Source of the DNA: CAWFXC01 sp963819735
Lineage (GTDB): Bacteria; Actinomycetota; Acidimicrobiia; IMCC26256; DASPTH01
Direction of reading: 5' to 3'
Length of the DNA stretch: 64,000 nt
Assembly: GCA_963819735.1 (NCBI GenBank)
Contig: CAWFXC010000001.1
Coordinates: 1,178,001-1,242,000, forward strand
The translations under genes were made by a program, and so were the position numbers. Shown one piece after another: positions 34,419 to 44,292 of the stretch; positions within the stretch are counted from its first letter, which is position 1, and the number at the start of each line of letters is the position of its first letter. The notes below the pieces were generated by a model. The model searched no databases. It saw only the letters and a program-made list of their open reading frames with translations, and was not told where the DNA came from.

Positions 34419-35159
34419 GCGACCGGCTCCTCGGTGACCTCCGCCGGCTCGGCTTCCTGCCGCGGATTCTGGTTCGGTCGCGGCCTCGGTGTCGGCTTCG
34501 GTCTCCGGGTCGGCGGGAGGAGGCGGGAGCAGCTCGTCGAGCGAGCCGGTGTCGTTGCACTTGAGCATGGCCGCGCCGTGGGCCGAGAGCTCGAACACGG
34601 TGACCGACGCGGGCGACACCACGATGCGCTGGAAGAGGTCGAGGTGGACCCCCGTGTAGTGCGCGATCGCGGCCTTGATCGGGTCGGCGTGCGAAACCAC
34701 CACGACCAGCTCGCCCGGGTGGTCGGCCACCACGAGCTCCAGGGCCGAGACCATGCGCAGCTGCATCTCGGCCAGCGATTCGCCGCCGGGGAACCGGGCG
34801 CGCGACGGCGCGCGCTGCACCGTCTTCCACAGATCGGTCTTGGCCAGATCGCTGAGCTTGCCGCCCGTCCACTCGCCGTAGTCGGCCTCGATCACGCCGG
34901 GCAGCGCACGCACGGTGAGCCCGTGGTGCTGCGCGACCGCCTCGGCGGTCTGGGTCGTGCGTTCGATCGGGCTCGCGTACACGACCGCGACGGGGAGGTC
35001 GGCGAGCCGCTTGCCCAACGCCTCGGCCTGCTCCCGGCCCCGTTCGGAGAGGTCGATGCCGGGCGCCCGCCCCGAGAGCAACGGCCCGGTCTGCGCGGTG
35101 ACGGCGTGGCGCGCGAGGACGAGCCGGGTGGCGGGGGGTGGCTTCGGCGCGTCGGTCAC
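34415..35159 (-). pseudogene. Histidine phosphatase (MSMEG_4193-like), frame shift near 34472
   Basis: Phosphoglycerate-mutase-like protein of about 247 residues: LVLARHAVTAQTGPLLSGR with the catalytic His, PIERTTQTAEA, FPGGESLAEMQLR and VVVVSHADPIKAA with the second His. The catalytic domain is intact; only the acidic C-terminal tail is affected. Without the extra base near 34472 the tail would end QEAEPAEVTEEPVA with a TGA overlapping the DUF3090 GTG. GTG at 35159 lies 9 nt after TACGAT (leaderless). It leads the phosphatase-DUF3090-SCO1664 operon. Confidence 0.8.
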
Positions 35160-35219
35160 AGGGCTCCAATCGTACCGGCGCATCCGTCCGGTTCTTCCGC
35201 CGCTCACTAACCTCGGCCC

Positions 35220-35675
35220 GTGCCCGACCAGCCCGTGTCCCTGACCCCGCAGGGGCCACCCGAGACCGTCATCGACGCGGAACCGCCCGACGCGCAGGCC
35301 GCGCTGGCCGCCGCGCTCGCCGAGCCGCTCGCCACCCGCCGCGACGCGGTGTCCGAGGTCGTGGCCCGCTGGCCGCGGTACCTCGACGGCTGGGCCCGCC
35401 TGGGCGAGCTGGCCCGCGACCGCACCGAGGCCTACGCCTGCTTCCGCGTCGGCTACCACCGCGGGCTCGACCGCCTGCGCCAGTCGGGCTGGCGGGGATC
35501 GGGCTACGTGCGGTGGGAGCACCCCACCAACCGCGGCTTCCTCCGGGCGCTCGACGGCCTCCGCGCCTCGGCCGGGGCGATCGGCGAGACCGACGAGGAG
35601 GAACGCTGCGACGAGTTCCTCCACCAACTCGACCCCGCGTGGGATCGCATCGACCGGGAGGCCGGTACGGGATGA
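35220..35675 (+). CDS. DUF3151 protein
   Basis: 151 residues. Actinobacterial DUF3151 with the conserved block EAYACFRVGYHRGLDRLRQSGW, then WEHPTNRGFLRALDGL and GAIGETDEEERC. Helical, soluble, function unknown. GTG at 35220 lies 6 nt after TAACCT (35208-35213), a leaderless start, divergent from the phosphatase promoter. Its TGA overlaps the ATG of gmd. Confidence 0.9.
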   Translation: MPDQPVSLTPQGPPETVIDAEPPDAQAALAAALAEPLATRRDAVSEVVARWPRYLDGWARLGELARDRTEAYACFRVGYHRGLDRLRQSGWRGSGYVRWEHPTNRGFLRALDGLRASAGAIGETDEEERCDEFLHQLDPAWDRIDREAGTG

Positions 35676-36664
35676 AGCGAGCGTTGATCACGGGGATCAC
35701 CGGGCAGGACGGCCGCTACCTCTCGCAGTTCCTCGCCGAGAAGGACTACGAGGTCTACGGGCTCATCCGGGGTCAGAACAATCCCAAGGCCGAGATCGTG
35801 CTCAACGAGACGCCCTCGCTCGAGCTCATCGACGGCGACCTGCGCGACCTGTCGTCGCTCATCGCGGCGGTGGAGCGGGTGCAACCCGACGAGGTCTACA
35901 ACCTCGGCGCCATCAGCTTCGTGCACCTGTCGTTCTCGCAGCCCGAGCACACCGCCGAGATCACCGGGCTCGGGGTGCTGCGCATGCTCGAGGCGGTCCG
36001 CATCGTCGGCGGCGCGCAGAACAACCCGATCCGCTTCTACCAGGCGTCGTCGTCGGAGATGTTCGGCAAGGTGCGCGAGACCCCCCAGACCGAGCTCACC
36101 CCGTTCCATCCGCGCTCGCCGTACGGCGTCGCCAAGGTGTTCGGCCACGACATGACAGTCAACTACCGCGAGTCGTACGGGCTCCACGCCTCGTCGGGCA
36201 TCCTGTTCAACCACGAGAGTCCGAAGCGCGGCCTGGAGTTCGTCACCCGCAAGATCACCAACTCCCTCGCCCGCATCAAGCTCGGGCTGCAGGATTCGAT
36301 CACCCTCGGCAACCTCGACTCCGCGCGCGACTGGGGATTCGCGGGCGACTACGTCGAAGCGATGTGGCTCATGCTCCAGCAGGACGAGCCCGACGACTAC
36401 GTGATCGCCACCGGCGAGACCCACACCATCCGTGAGTTCCTCAGCGCCGCGTTCGCGGAGGCCGGCTACGACGACTGGGAGCGGTTCGTCGGCCGGGATC
36501 CGCGCTTCGAGCGCCCCTCCGAGGTCGACATCCTCACCGGCGACGCGACCAAGGCGCGCGAGCAGCTCGGGTGGAAACCGCGTGTCGACTTCGACGGCCT
36601 GGTCCGGGTGATGTACGAGTCCGACCTCGCCGAAGAGAGCGCCCGCGCCGATCTCGCCCACTAG
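35672..36664 (+). CDS. gmd: GDP-mannose 4,6-dehydratase
   Basis: 330 residues, extended SDR. GITGQDGRYLSQFL is the NAD(P)-binding loop; SSSEMFGK and SPYGVAKVF provide the catalytic Ser/Glu and Tyr-Lys; NHESPKRGLEFVTRKI and LDSARDWGFAGDYVEAMW are Gmd hallmarks. It makes GDP-4-keto-6-deoxymannose, precursor of GDP-fucose or GDP-rhamnose for surface glycans. No second-step enzyme is adjacent. It overlaps DUF3151 by 4 nt (ATGA). Its TAG stop is part of the -10 of purE. Confidence 0.95.
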   Translation: MKRALITGITGQDGRYLSQFLAEKDYEVYGLIRGQNNPKAEIVLNETPSLELIDGDLRDLSSLIAAVERVQPDEVYNLGAISFVHLSFSQPEHTAEITGLGVLRMLEAVRIVGGAQNNPIRFYQASSSEMFGKVRETPQTELTPFHPRSPYGVAKVFGHDMTVNYRESYGLHASSGILFNHESPKRGLEFVTRKITNSLARIKLGLQDSITLGNLDSARDWGFAGDYVEAMWLMLQQDEPDDYVIATGETHTIREFLSAAFAEAGYDDWERFVGRDPRFERPSEVDILTGDATKAREQLGWKPRVDFDGLVRVMYESDLAEESARADLAH

Positions 36665-36673
36665 CGTCGAGCC

Positions 36674-37180
36674 GTGGCCTCCACTGCACCGGTCGTCGGC
36701 GTGATCATGGGCAGCGATTCCGATCTGCCCGTCATGCAGGGCGCGATCGACGTGCTCACGGAGTTCGGCGTGCCCCACGAGGTGCGCGTCGTCTCCGCGC
36801 ACCGCACGCCCGACGCGATGTATTCGTACGCTCGCGGCGCCGACGCACGCGGCCTGCGCGTGATCATCGCGGGCGCCGGCGGTGCGGCTCACCTGCCGGG
36901 CATGACCGCGTCGCTGACGTCGCTCCCGGTGATCGGCGTGCCCGTTCCCTTGAAGCACCTCGACGGCCTCGACTCGCTGCTGTCGATCGTGCAGATGCCC
37001 GACGGCATCCCGGTGGCGACGGTCGGAGTCGGGAAGGCCAGGAACGCGGGCCTCCTCGCGCTCCGCATCCTGGGCGCGAGCGACGACGCGCTTCGCGCCC
37101 GGCTCGACGATCAGCAGATTGCGGCAGCCGAGACGGTGCTGGCCAAGGACGCCGCGCGGCGCGACGCCTCCGCCGGCTGA
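36674..37180 (+). CDS. purE: N5-carboxyaminoimidazole ribonucleotide mutase PurE
   Basis: 168 residues. Class I PurE of de novo purine synthesis, converting N5-CAIR to CAIR. Signature GSDSDLPVMQGA, VVSAHRTPDAMYSYA and IAGAGGAAHLPGM are complete. GTG at 36674 follows TAGCGT (36662-36667) by 6 nt, so it probably has its own leaderless promoter overlapping the gmd stop. purK is not in the window. Confidence 0.95.
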   Translation: MASTAPVVGVIMGSDSDLPVMQGAIDVLTEFGVPHEVRVVSAHRTPDAMYSYARGADARGLRVIIAGAGGAAHLPGMTASLTSLPVIGVPVPLKHLDGLDSLLSIVQMPDGIPVATVGVGKARNAGLLALRILGASDDALRARLDDQQIAAAETVLAKDAARRDASAG

Positions 37181-37202
37181 ACCCGCTCGGCCCTCGGCCG
37201 GG

Positions 37203-37988
37203 TCACTCGCCGCGGAACTGCGGCGGGCGTTTCTCGACGAACGCGGTGATGCCCTCGTGGCCGTCGGCCCGACCGGACGCGGCAGAGATCTCCTCGGCCT
37301 CGCGGGCGAGGTGCGATTCGAGCGTGGATTCGAGGCTGGTGTGCAGGAGCCGCTTCGCCGCGGCCAACGAACGCGTCGGACCCTGGGCGAGACGGCCGGC
37401 CAACGCCTCGGCCTCGGCGGCGAGCGCGTCGTCGGCGACCACACTGGTGATGAGCCCCCAGTCGAGCGCCTCGGCCGCGGTCAGCACCCGATTCGTGAAC
37501 GTGAGCTCGAGGGCCCGGCGGAGGCCGATGAGGCGGGGCAGGAACCAGCTCGACGAACCGTCGGGGGTGAGCCCGACCTGTGTGTACGCCATCACGAACT
37601 TCGCCGATTCGCCCGCGATCACGAGGTCGGACGCGCCCACCAACCCGATGCCGGCGCCGGCCGCGCTGCCCTGCACCGCCGTCACCACCGGCGCGTCGCC
37701 GCGGACCAGTTGCGCGATCGCCACGTGGAGCGGACCGAGGATCTCGCGCAGGTGCGTCGGGAGATCCTCGCGACCGGCGAACGACTTCACGTCTCCGCCC
37801 CCACAGAAACGGGCGCCGGCGCCGGTGAGCAGGATCACCCGCACCCGGTCGTCGGCCGCGATGGCGAGCGTCGCGTCCATCAGGTCCTGGGCCAGAGCCA
37901 GGTTGATGCCGTTAGCGGCATCGGGGCGGTTGAGCACGAGGTGCGCCACACCTTCGCGCACGTCGAGGTCGATCGTCTCGTAGGCCAT
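37203..37988 (-). CDS. Enoyl-CoA hydratase/isomerase family protein
   Basis: 261 residues of the crotonase fold: the first oxyanion-hole segment GAGARFCGGGDVKSFAGR, the second VQGSAAGAGIGLVGASDLVIA, then GLTPDGSSSWFLPRLIG. The Glu usually found in the last segment is not evident (Asp-Gly-Ser-Ser there), which resembles PaaG-like isomerases more than classical hydratases. The ATG at 37988 lies 6 nt after TAGGCT (37995-38000), leaderless. A 38-bp palindrome begins 37 nt upstream. Confidence 0.9.
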   Translation of the reverse strand: MAYETIDLDVREGVAHLVLNRPDAANGINLALAQDLMDATLAIAADDRVRVILLTGAGARFCGGGDVKSFAGREDLPTHLREILGPLHVAIAQLVRGDAPVVTAVQGSAAGAGIGLVGASDLVIAGESAKFVMAYTQVGLTPDGSSSWFLPRLIGLRRALELTFTNRVLTAAEALDWGLITSVVADDALAAEAEALAGRLAQGPTRSLAAAKRLLHTSLESTLESHLAREAEEISAASGRADGHEGITAFVEKRPPQFRGE

Positions 37989-38024
37989 CGCGGGAGCCTA
38001 AATCGCCCCCACCGACCCGAACAC

Positions 38025-38062
38025 CTCGGAGTTGGCCGTCACATGTGAGCGCGAACTCCGAG
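38025..38062. repeat. 38-bp palindromic element, copy 1
   Basis: Perfect 9-bp arms CTCGGAGTT and AACTCCGAG are separated by 20 bp containing CATGTG at the centre. A second element of identical length, arms and CATGTG core is at 44293-44330. It lies upstream of the enoyl-CoA hydratase gene. It could be an extragenic palindrome, a regulator site or a transcript-end hairpin. Confidence 0.75.
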
Positions 38063-38164
38063 ATGCTCCCAAACAAGAGCGGAGTGGCCAACGGATGGAA
38101 TCGCCACGCAACAACGGAGCGAGGCGTGGCCCGAGCGGCCCGGCGCCGCAGGCGCCACGAGCGG
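38063..38164. other. Intergenic stretch with a hairpin, no gene seen
   Basis: No supported reading frame. GCCACGC and GCGTGGC (about 38103-38130) can pair. The region lies between the palindrome and a strong minus-strand terminator. Confidence 0.5.
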
Positions 38165-38202
38165 AAAAAAGTTCTCCCGCCCGGGGGCGGTCCGGGCGGG
38201 AG
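38165..38202 (-). terminator. Rho-independent terminator (minus strand)
   Basis: Read on the minus strand, CTCCCGCCCGG, a 7-nt loop and CCGGGCGGGAG form an 11-bp stem, followed by AAC and six T (38165-38170). It lies about 220 nt downstream of the ABC permease stop and would end that operon or the possible ncRNA in between. Confidence 0.85.
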
Positions 38203-38400
38203 ATCTTCGGAAGGACAACCTCGGTGCGGTCGGAGGGGCAATCTTCCCGGCCGGGGCGTATCAACGGCAGAGCCTGTTCCTCTGTGCGGAGAGGAGTTGC
38301 GTCTCTTGCTGCTCCAGAACCTACGACAACCGGATCCAGCCCGGCGCCAGGACATCACCAAGTTTCGGTTAAGAACCCCGTGGGACTGCTGTTCGCCCGA
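38165..38400 (-). ncRNA. Candidate structured RNA between the ABC permease and a terminator
   Basis: The roughly 220 nt between the permease stop (38422) and the terminator at 38165 carry no convincing reading frame on either strand. On the minus strand they have local hairpins (for example CCTCT/AGAGG near 38290) and end in a strong intrinsic terminator. I do not recognise tmRNA, RNase P or 6S features. It could equally be a long 3' untranslated region. Boundaries are approximate. Confidence 0.3.
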
Positions 38401-38421
38401 TTCGGCCCGGATCAGGCCTGA

Positions 38422-40965
38422 TCAGGCGTCGATGGAGCTCAGGATGTCGAGCTTGGCGGCCCGGCGGGCGGGCCACGCGGCCGCGATCACCCCGAAGAGC
38501 GCCGCCAGCACGACGATCACGATGAGCTGGACCGGCGCCAGCGAGAACTTGTCGATCCCCTGGTCGTTCAGCGCCTTCACCATGGCCCACGCGAAGACCA
38601 CGCCGATCACCAGGCCGAGCAGGGTGCCGAGCAACGCGATGATCACCGACTCCCAGCGCACGCTCGATCGGAGCTGGCGCCGGGTCATCCCCACCGCGCG
38701 CAGCAGCCCGAGCTCGTGTCGCCGCTCGATGATCGACAACCCCAACGTGTTGGCGATGCCGAACAGGGCGATGATGATCGCGAAGAAGAGGAGCACGTAC
38801 ACGAGGTTGAGGAACTGGTTGATCTGACCGGCCTGCGACGCCTTGAACTCCGCGCGGGTCTGCACGTCGGGGCCGGGGAACTGGTGCATCACCTTCTTGA
38901 TGGACGCAGTGTTCGCCGGCGTGACTCCGCCCTTGGTCTTGATGTAGATCTGTGAGTCGAACTGATCACGGAAGTTCTTCTCGTACGCATCGAGGGTGAT
39001 GACGTACGACGTGAACCCGGATTGCTTGTAGATCGACTCGAGCGTGAACTCCTGCTTGCCGGTCTGGGCGAACTCGACCGGCACCTTCGAACCGATCTTG
39101 AGGTTGTTGTCGCTGGCGACCGTGTCGAGCAGGGCGATGCCATTCGGCGTGAGTCGCGAGATGCTGCCCTGCGTGGGTTGGAGATCGAAGAGCTGCGTGA
39201 TCTTCGACGGATCGGCGGCGGTGACCTGTTCGACCGAACCTTCGATCTTCGCCTGTCCGGTACGGGTGCCGGAGGCGAGCTCGACGTTCGGCAACGCCCG
39301 CAGCTGGTCGGCGGCTTCCGTCGGGATCGTCGCCGGACCGAATCCCGACGAGGTGACCACGTAGTCGGCCTTCATCGAACGATCGAGTGCGGCGTTGACC
39401 GACGCGCGCGCCGACGCCCCGAACACGGTGATGAGCCCGACCAGGCCCACCCCGATCATGAGCGCGGCAGCGGTGGCCGACGTGCGTTTGGGGTTGCGCA
39501 TCGCATTCTCACGCGCCAACGAACCAGTGATCCCCTTGAGCCGCTGAATCGGCGCGCCCAGGACCGCGCTGATCGGGCCGGCGATGATCGGGCCGATGAC
39601 GGCGACACCGAGGAACACGAGCACCATTCCCACGCCCACGAGCACGAGCCCCGAGTTCCCGAACAGGCCGAGCAGCAGCAACGCAACCCCGAGGGCCGTG
39701 ATGACGGTCCCGGCGATGGCGCGTTTGCGCGACGTGCCGGAGGCGTCGAGCGCCGAGTCGCGCATGGCGGCCACCGGCGGGATGCGCGCGGCGCGCAGGG
39801 CTGGGAACACGGCGGCCACCACCGTGACCAGCAACCCGGTGACGAACGACCAGATGACGGCGCTGGCCGGGATGACGATCGAGCCGGCGGGGATGTCGAG
39901 CCCGAGTGCACCGAGCAGTGCTTTCAGACCACCGGCCAGGAAGATCCCCGCGACGAAGCCGACGATCGACGCAGTCAAGCCCACCAGCACGGCCTCGAAC
40001 AGCACCGACGAGAGCACCTGCCGTTCGCTCGCGCCGATGGCCCGCAGCAGGGCGAGCTCGCGACCGCGCTGGGCGACGATGATCGAGAAGGTGTTGAAGA
40101 TGATGAACGAGCCGACGAGGAGGGCGACGATCCCGAAGATGAGCAGGAACGTGTTGAAGAACGAGAGGTTGTCCTTCAGGTTGTTCTGGCTCTCCTTGGT
40201 GATGTCGACCCCGCTGATCACCTCGACGTTCTTGGCGTCGGGCTCACCCTTGATCTCGGCCTCGATGTTGCTGACCACCTGATCCTGCGTGACGCCGGGA
40301 TCGGCCTTGACGTCGATCGAGTCGAACTGACCGGGCGTGCCGAGCACCCTCGACGCGGTCGCGGGCGTGAACGCGACGATGGTCGCGCCGAGCGGGCTGT
40401 CGGCCGTACCGAACTTCACGATGCCGGTGAGCTTGTATTCGTTGCGACCGGCCTTGGTGACGACGGGGATGGTGTCGCCCGGCTTGTAGCCGGCGTCGTC
40501 GGCGCTCTTCTTGTCGATGACGATCTCGTTGGGTGCGCGCGGGCCGCGTCCGGAGACGACGTGGATGGTGCTCAGGTCGCGGTCGGCGATATAGGCGAAC
40601 CCGAACGTCGGGGCGCCCCGACCGTTGCTCCCGAGCGCGTCACCCTTCTTGTCGACGATGATCGCGAGACCCTGCACCGCGCCGTCGGCCTGCGCGACTC
40701 CCTTGGCCGATCGCACCTGCGGGATCAACGTCGCGGGGACGGTGCCGCGGCCGGATCCGAAGTTGCCGCTGAACGTCTCCTGTGCCCGTACCACCGCGTC
40801 GGTGTGCTGGTAGATGTCGCTGAACAACCCGTCGAAGGTGTTCGAGATCGTCGCGGTGAGGACGAAGGTTCCGGAGATGAAGGCCACGCCGAGCATGACG
40901 GCGACGCCGGTCAGCAGGAAGCGGACCTTCTTCGACCAGATTCCCTTGAGGGTGACCTTCCACAT
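38422..40965 (-). CDS. ABC transporter permease (MacB/FtsX family, duplicated)
   Basis: 847 residues. An N-terminal helix (KKVRFLLTGVAVMLGVAFISG), a large extracytoplasmic MacB-type domain (about 45-240), three helices with FtsX signature, a middle pair of helices, a second extracytoplasmic domain (about 500-700) and a final FtsX bundle ending AAWPARRAAKLDILSSIDA. This is the two-fold layout of actinobacterial lipoprotein/peptide-export or lipid-handling exporters. It starts 4 nt after the ATPase gene, so it forms an operon with it. The cargo is unknown. Confidence 0.93.
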   Translation of the reverse strand: MWKVTLKGIWSKKVRFLLTGVAVMLGVAFISGTFVLTATISNTFDGLFSDIYQHTDAVVRAQETFSGNFGSGRGTVPATLIPQVRSAKGVAQADGAVQGLAIIVDKKGDALGSNGRGAPTFGFAYIADRDLSTIHVVSGRGPRAPNEIVIDKKSADDAGYKPGDTIPVVTKAGRNEYKLTGIVKFGTADSPLGATIVAFTPATASRVLGTPGQFDSIDVKADPGVTQDQVVSNIEAEIKGEPDAKNVEVISGVDITKESQNNLKDNLSFFNTFLLIFGIVALLVGSFIIFNTFSIIVAQRGRELALLRAIGASERQVLSSVLFEAVLVGLTASIVGFVAGIFLAGGLKALLGALGLDIPAGSIVIPASAVIWSFVTGLLVTVVAAVFPALRAARIPPVAAMRDSALDASGTSRKRAIAGTVITALGVALLLLGLFGNSGLVLVGVGMVLVFLGVAVIGPIIAGPISAVLGAPIQRLKGITGSLARENAMRNPKRTSATAAALMIGVGLVGLITVFGASARASVNAALDRSMKADYVVTSSGFGPATIPTEAADQLRALPNVELASGTRTGQAKIEGSVEQVTAADPSKITQLFDLQPTQGSISRLTPNGIALLDTVASDNNLKIGSKVPVEFAQTGKQEFTLESIYKQSGFTSYVITLDAYEKNFRDQFDSQIYIKTKGGVTPANTASIKKVMHQFPGPDVQTRAEFKASQAGQINQFLNLVYVLLFFAIIIALFGIANTLGLSIIERRHELGLLRAVGMTRRQLRSSVRWESVIIALLGTLLGLVIGVVFAWAMVKALNDQGIDKFSLAPVQLIVIVVLAALFGVIAAAWPARRAAKLDILSSIDA

Positions 40966-40969
40966 CGCG

Positions 40970-41722
<753 letters not shown>

Positions 41723-41801
41723 CGGGGGGGACGCTCCCTGGGGGCGTGGGGGCAGAACCAACAACCCTACGACATCGACCCCGGGCCTCTACGACACCGA
41801 A

Positions 41802-42653
41802 CTACGACACCGAGCCGGATGCTTCGAGCGACTTCGGATCGGGATCGGCGGGATGTCCCGGACGCCGCTGCGGCGATGCGTGGCGTCCGAGCCACACGAA
41901 CCACCCGATGCCGAGCAGGAACACGAACAGCGCGACCCACGCGTTGAGCCGCAGCCCCGCGATGTGGTGCGCGGGGTCGATCCTCATGTTCTCGAACCAG
42001 AACCGCGCGAACGTGTACAGGATGACGTAAAGGGCAAAAGTCTGTCCCCGCTTCAACGCGACGCGGTGTTCGACGAGCAACAACACACCGAAGATCACAA
42101 GACACGCGAGCGACTCGTAGAGGAACGTCGGCTCGAAGGTCGCGAACTGCGTGTAGCCGAGGGGTCGGTGCGCGGGCGCGATCTCCAATGCCCAGGGGAG
42201 CGTGCTCGGCTTCCCGAACAGCTCCTGGTTGAAGTAGTTCCCCCACCGGCCGATGGCCTGCGCGAGCACGATCCCGGGGGCCATGCAGTCCATCACCGCG
42301 AGCGTGTCGAGGTGGTGTCGACGGGTGATCACGACCACCGCGATCCCGCCGCCTACCACCGCTCCCCAGATGCCGAGCCCGCCCCGCCAGATCTGGAAGG
42401 CACGGAGCGGATCGTCGCGGAACAGCTCGTAGTCGGTGATCACGTGGTACAGGCGCGCGCCGATGACACCCCAGATGACGACCCAGAACACGATGTCGTA
42501 GATCCCGTCGCGCGGATAGCCCCGGTTGCGCCAGCGGCGTTCGGAGACCCAGACCGCGACCAGCACACCGACGGCGAGGATCAAGCCGTACATGTGGAAC
42601 GGTCCGAGGTTCGAGCTCGACGGGCTGGGGATCGACCCGAGCAGTACCGGCAT
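41802..42653 (-). CDS. lgt: Prolipoprotein diacylglyceryl transferase
   Basis: 283 residues, seven helices. Adds diacylglycerol from phosphatidylglycerol to the lipobox Cys of prolipoproteins. The Lgt signature GRWGNYFNQELFGKPS is clear, with the earlier GARLYHVITD and WRGGLGIWGAVVGG segments. It ends in a hydrophilic Pro/Asp-rich tail. The ATG at 42653 lies 9 nt after TACGAT (42663-42668). A gene with a textbook lipobox starts divergently at 42751. Confidence 0.95.
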   Translation of the reverse strand: MPVLLGSIPSPSSSNLGPFHMYGLILAVGVLVAVWVSERRWRNRGYPRDGIYDIVFWVVIWGVIGARLYHVITDYELFRDDPLRAFQIWRGGLGIWGAVVGGGIAVVVITRRHHLDTLAVMDCMAPGIVLAQAIGRWGNYFNQELFGKPSTLPWALEIAPAHRPLGYTQFATFEPTFLYESLACLVIFGVLLLVEHRVALKRGQTFALYVILYTFARFWFENMRIDPAHHIAGLRLNAWVALFVFLLGIGWFVWLGRHASPQRRPGHPADPDPKSLEASGSVS

Positions 42654-42750
42654 CAGGAGGTCATCGTAGGGGCGTGCCGGCCGCCCACGGCCCGCGCCGC
42701 CCGCTCGCCCCGCTTCAAGTTTTCGTCGTCGAAATGCCGATAGCGCACGT

Positions 42751-43710
42751 ATGCGTCGAGCCCGCCTGGTCCTCCTGTTCGCCGCCGCCACCCTGGCCCT
42801 GGCGGCTTGCCTGCCACCGAAGCCTGCCGCCGGGCCGGCGCCGGTGAGCGGCCCCAGCGGCGACGCGAACGGGTCGCTCGGCAGCTGCCCCACGTTCCCG
42901 GCCGACAACGCCTGGAACCAGGACGTGTCCGGCCTTCCGGTCGATCCGAACTCGGCGAACTACCTCGCGGGCATCGCCGGCCTCGGCGGCAACCAGAAGC
43001 TCCACGCCGACTTCGGCGGTGGCGGTGCGTACGGAATCCCCTACATCACAGTGCCGGGCACCCAGCCCCTCGTGCCGATCGCCTTCGGGGCCTACGGGGG
43101 CGAGAGCGACCCCGGCCCGTACCCGATTCCGCTCAACGCACCGATCGAGAGCGGCAGCGACCACCACGTGATCGCGGTCGACCGCGACAACTGCAAGCTG
43201 TACGAGCTCTTCGACGCGGCGACCCAGGGCGACCACTGGACCGCCGATTCGGGGGCGGTGTTCAACCTCCGATCCGACGCGCTGCGCCCCGACACGTGGA
43301 CGTCTGCCGACGCCGCCGGTCTCCCGATCTTCCCCGGACTGGTTCGCTACGACGAGGTCTCGGCCGGGCAGATCGACCACGCACTCCGATTCACGGTGGC
43401 ACGCACGCAAGCGGGGTTCATCCACCCGGCGACGCACGCCGCGTCCTCGAGCACCGATCCCAACCTTCCCCCGATGGGTCTGCGGCTCCGGCTGAAGGCG
43501 AGCTTCGACGTGTCGGGCTATCACGGCGAAGCGCGGGTCGTGCTCGACGCGCTCAAGAAGTACGGGATGATCGTCGCCGACAACGGCAGCAACTGGTACA
43601 TCTCCGGCGCGGTGGACACGCGCTGGGACGACAACGACCTGAACCAGTTGAAGACGGTGGCGGGCAGTGCCTTCGAAGTGGTGAACACCGGCGAGCCGAT
43701 CCGACACTGA
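42751..43710 (+). CDS. Secreted lipoprotein, function unknown
   Basis: 319 residues. A signal peptide with lipobox (LALAAC, Cys20) followed by a Pro/Gly-rich linker. The mature part has FPADNAWNQDVSGLPVDPNS, HVIAVDRDNCKLYELF and a C-terminal ALKKYGMIVADNGSNWYISG, a conserved but uncharacterised extracytoplasmic family found in actinobacteria. No enzyme motif was recognised. It is divergent from lgt, which would process it. Confidence 0.8.
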   Translation: MRRARLVLLFAAATLALAACLPPKPAAGPAPVSGPSGDANGSLGSCPTFPADNAWNQDVSGLPVDPNSANYLAGIAGLGGNQKLHADFGGGGAYGIPYITVPGTQPLVPIAFGAYGGESDPGPYPIPLNAPIESGSDHHVIAVDRDNCKLYELFDAATQGDHWTADSGAVFNLRSDALRPDTWTSADAAGLPIFPGLVRYDEVSAGQIDHALRFTVARTQAGFIHPATHAASSSTDPNLPPMGLRLRLKASFDVSGYHGEARVVLDALKKYGMIVADNGSNWYISGAVDTRWDDNDLNQLKTVAGSAFEVVNTGEPIRH

Positions 43711-43750
43711 CGCGCGTTCGGCGCGAATCCGCGAGGCGTACCCTCGATCC

Positions 43751-44257
43751 GTGCGCTTCTCGACTCGTCCGGTTCCCGACCCCGTCGGCCCGGGACAGGA
43801 ATCGGCGTGGGACTACCCGCGCCCGCCGCGGTTGGAACCGGTCACCGCTCGCCTCACCGTCGTCCTCGGCGGGGCGACCATCGCCGAGACCACGCGTGGC
43901 CACCGGGTCCTGGAGACGAGCCATCCACCGAACTACTACTTCCCACCCGACGACGTGCTCCCGGGTGCGCTCGCGCGCGGCGGTGGCGGTTCGTTCTGCG
44001 AGTGGAAGGGCGGCGCGCACTACTACACGGTCTGTGGGGGTGACCGCGTCGAACACGACGCCGCGTGGGCGTACGCATCCCCCAGCCCCGCGTTCGCCGC
44101 GATCACGGATCACGTCGCGTTCTACGCCGGGCGCATGGACGCGTGCTTCGTCGACGGCGAGCCCGTGGTCGCGCAACCCGGAGGGTTCTACGGCGGCTGG
44201 ATCACCCAGGCCGTCGTCGGCCCGTTCAAAGGCGGTCCCGGCTCCCGCGGCTGGTAG
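43751..44257 (+). CDS. DUF427 protein
   Basis: 168 residues. DUF427 beta-rich domain: RLTVVLGGATIAETTRGHRVLETSHPPNYYFP, then SFCEWKGGAHYYTV and a final GFYGGWITQAVVGPFKGGPGSRGW. Function unknown. GTG at 43751 lies 6 nt after TACCCT (43739-43744), a leaderless start. It is convergent with the glycosylase gene, with the second 38-bp palindrome in between. Confidence 0.9.
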   Translation: MRFSTRPVPDPVGPGQESAWDYPRPPRLEPVTARLTVVLGGATIAETTRGHRVLETSHPPNYYFPPDDVLPGALARGGGGSFCEWKGGAHYYTVCGGDRVEHDAAWAYASPSPAFAAITDHVAFYAGRMDACFVDGEPVVAQPGGFYGGWITQAVVGPFKGGPGSRGW

Positions 44258-44292
44258 CGCGTCCCGACGTGCTCACCCGCAGCCCGGAGCAT

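Noticed and set aside
33873..35159. Natural phosphatase-DUF3090 fusion protein
   Set aside because: The other frame restores a stop overlapping the DUF3090 start and a more natural acidic tail; the fusion is best explained by a one-base error.
33166..35259. Long minus-strand reading frame covering three genes
   Set aside because: Only the part after 33924 resembles a protein family; the rest is the out-of-frame shadow of the phosphatase and DUF3090 genes.
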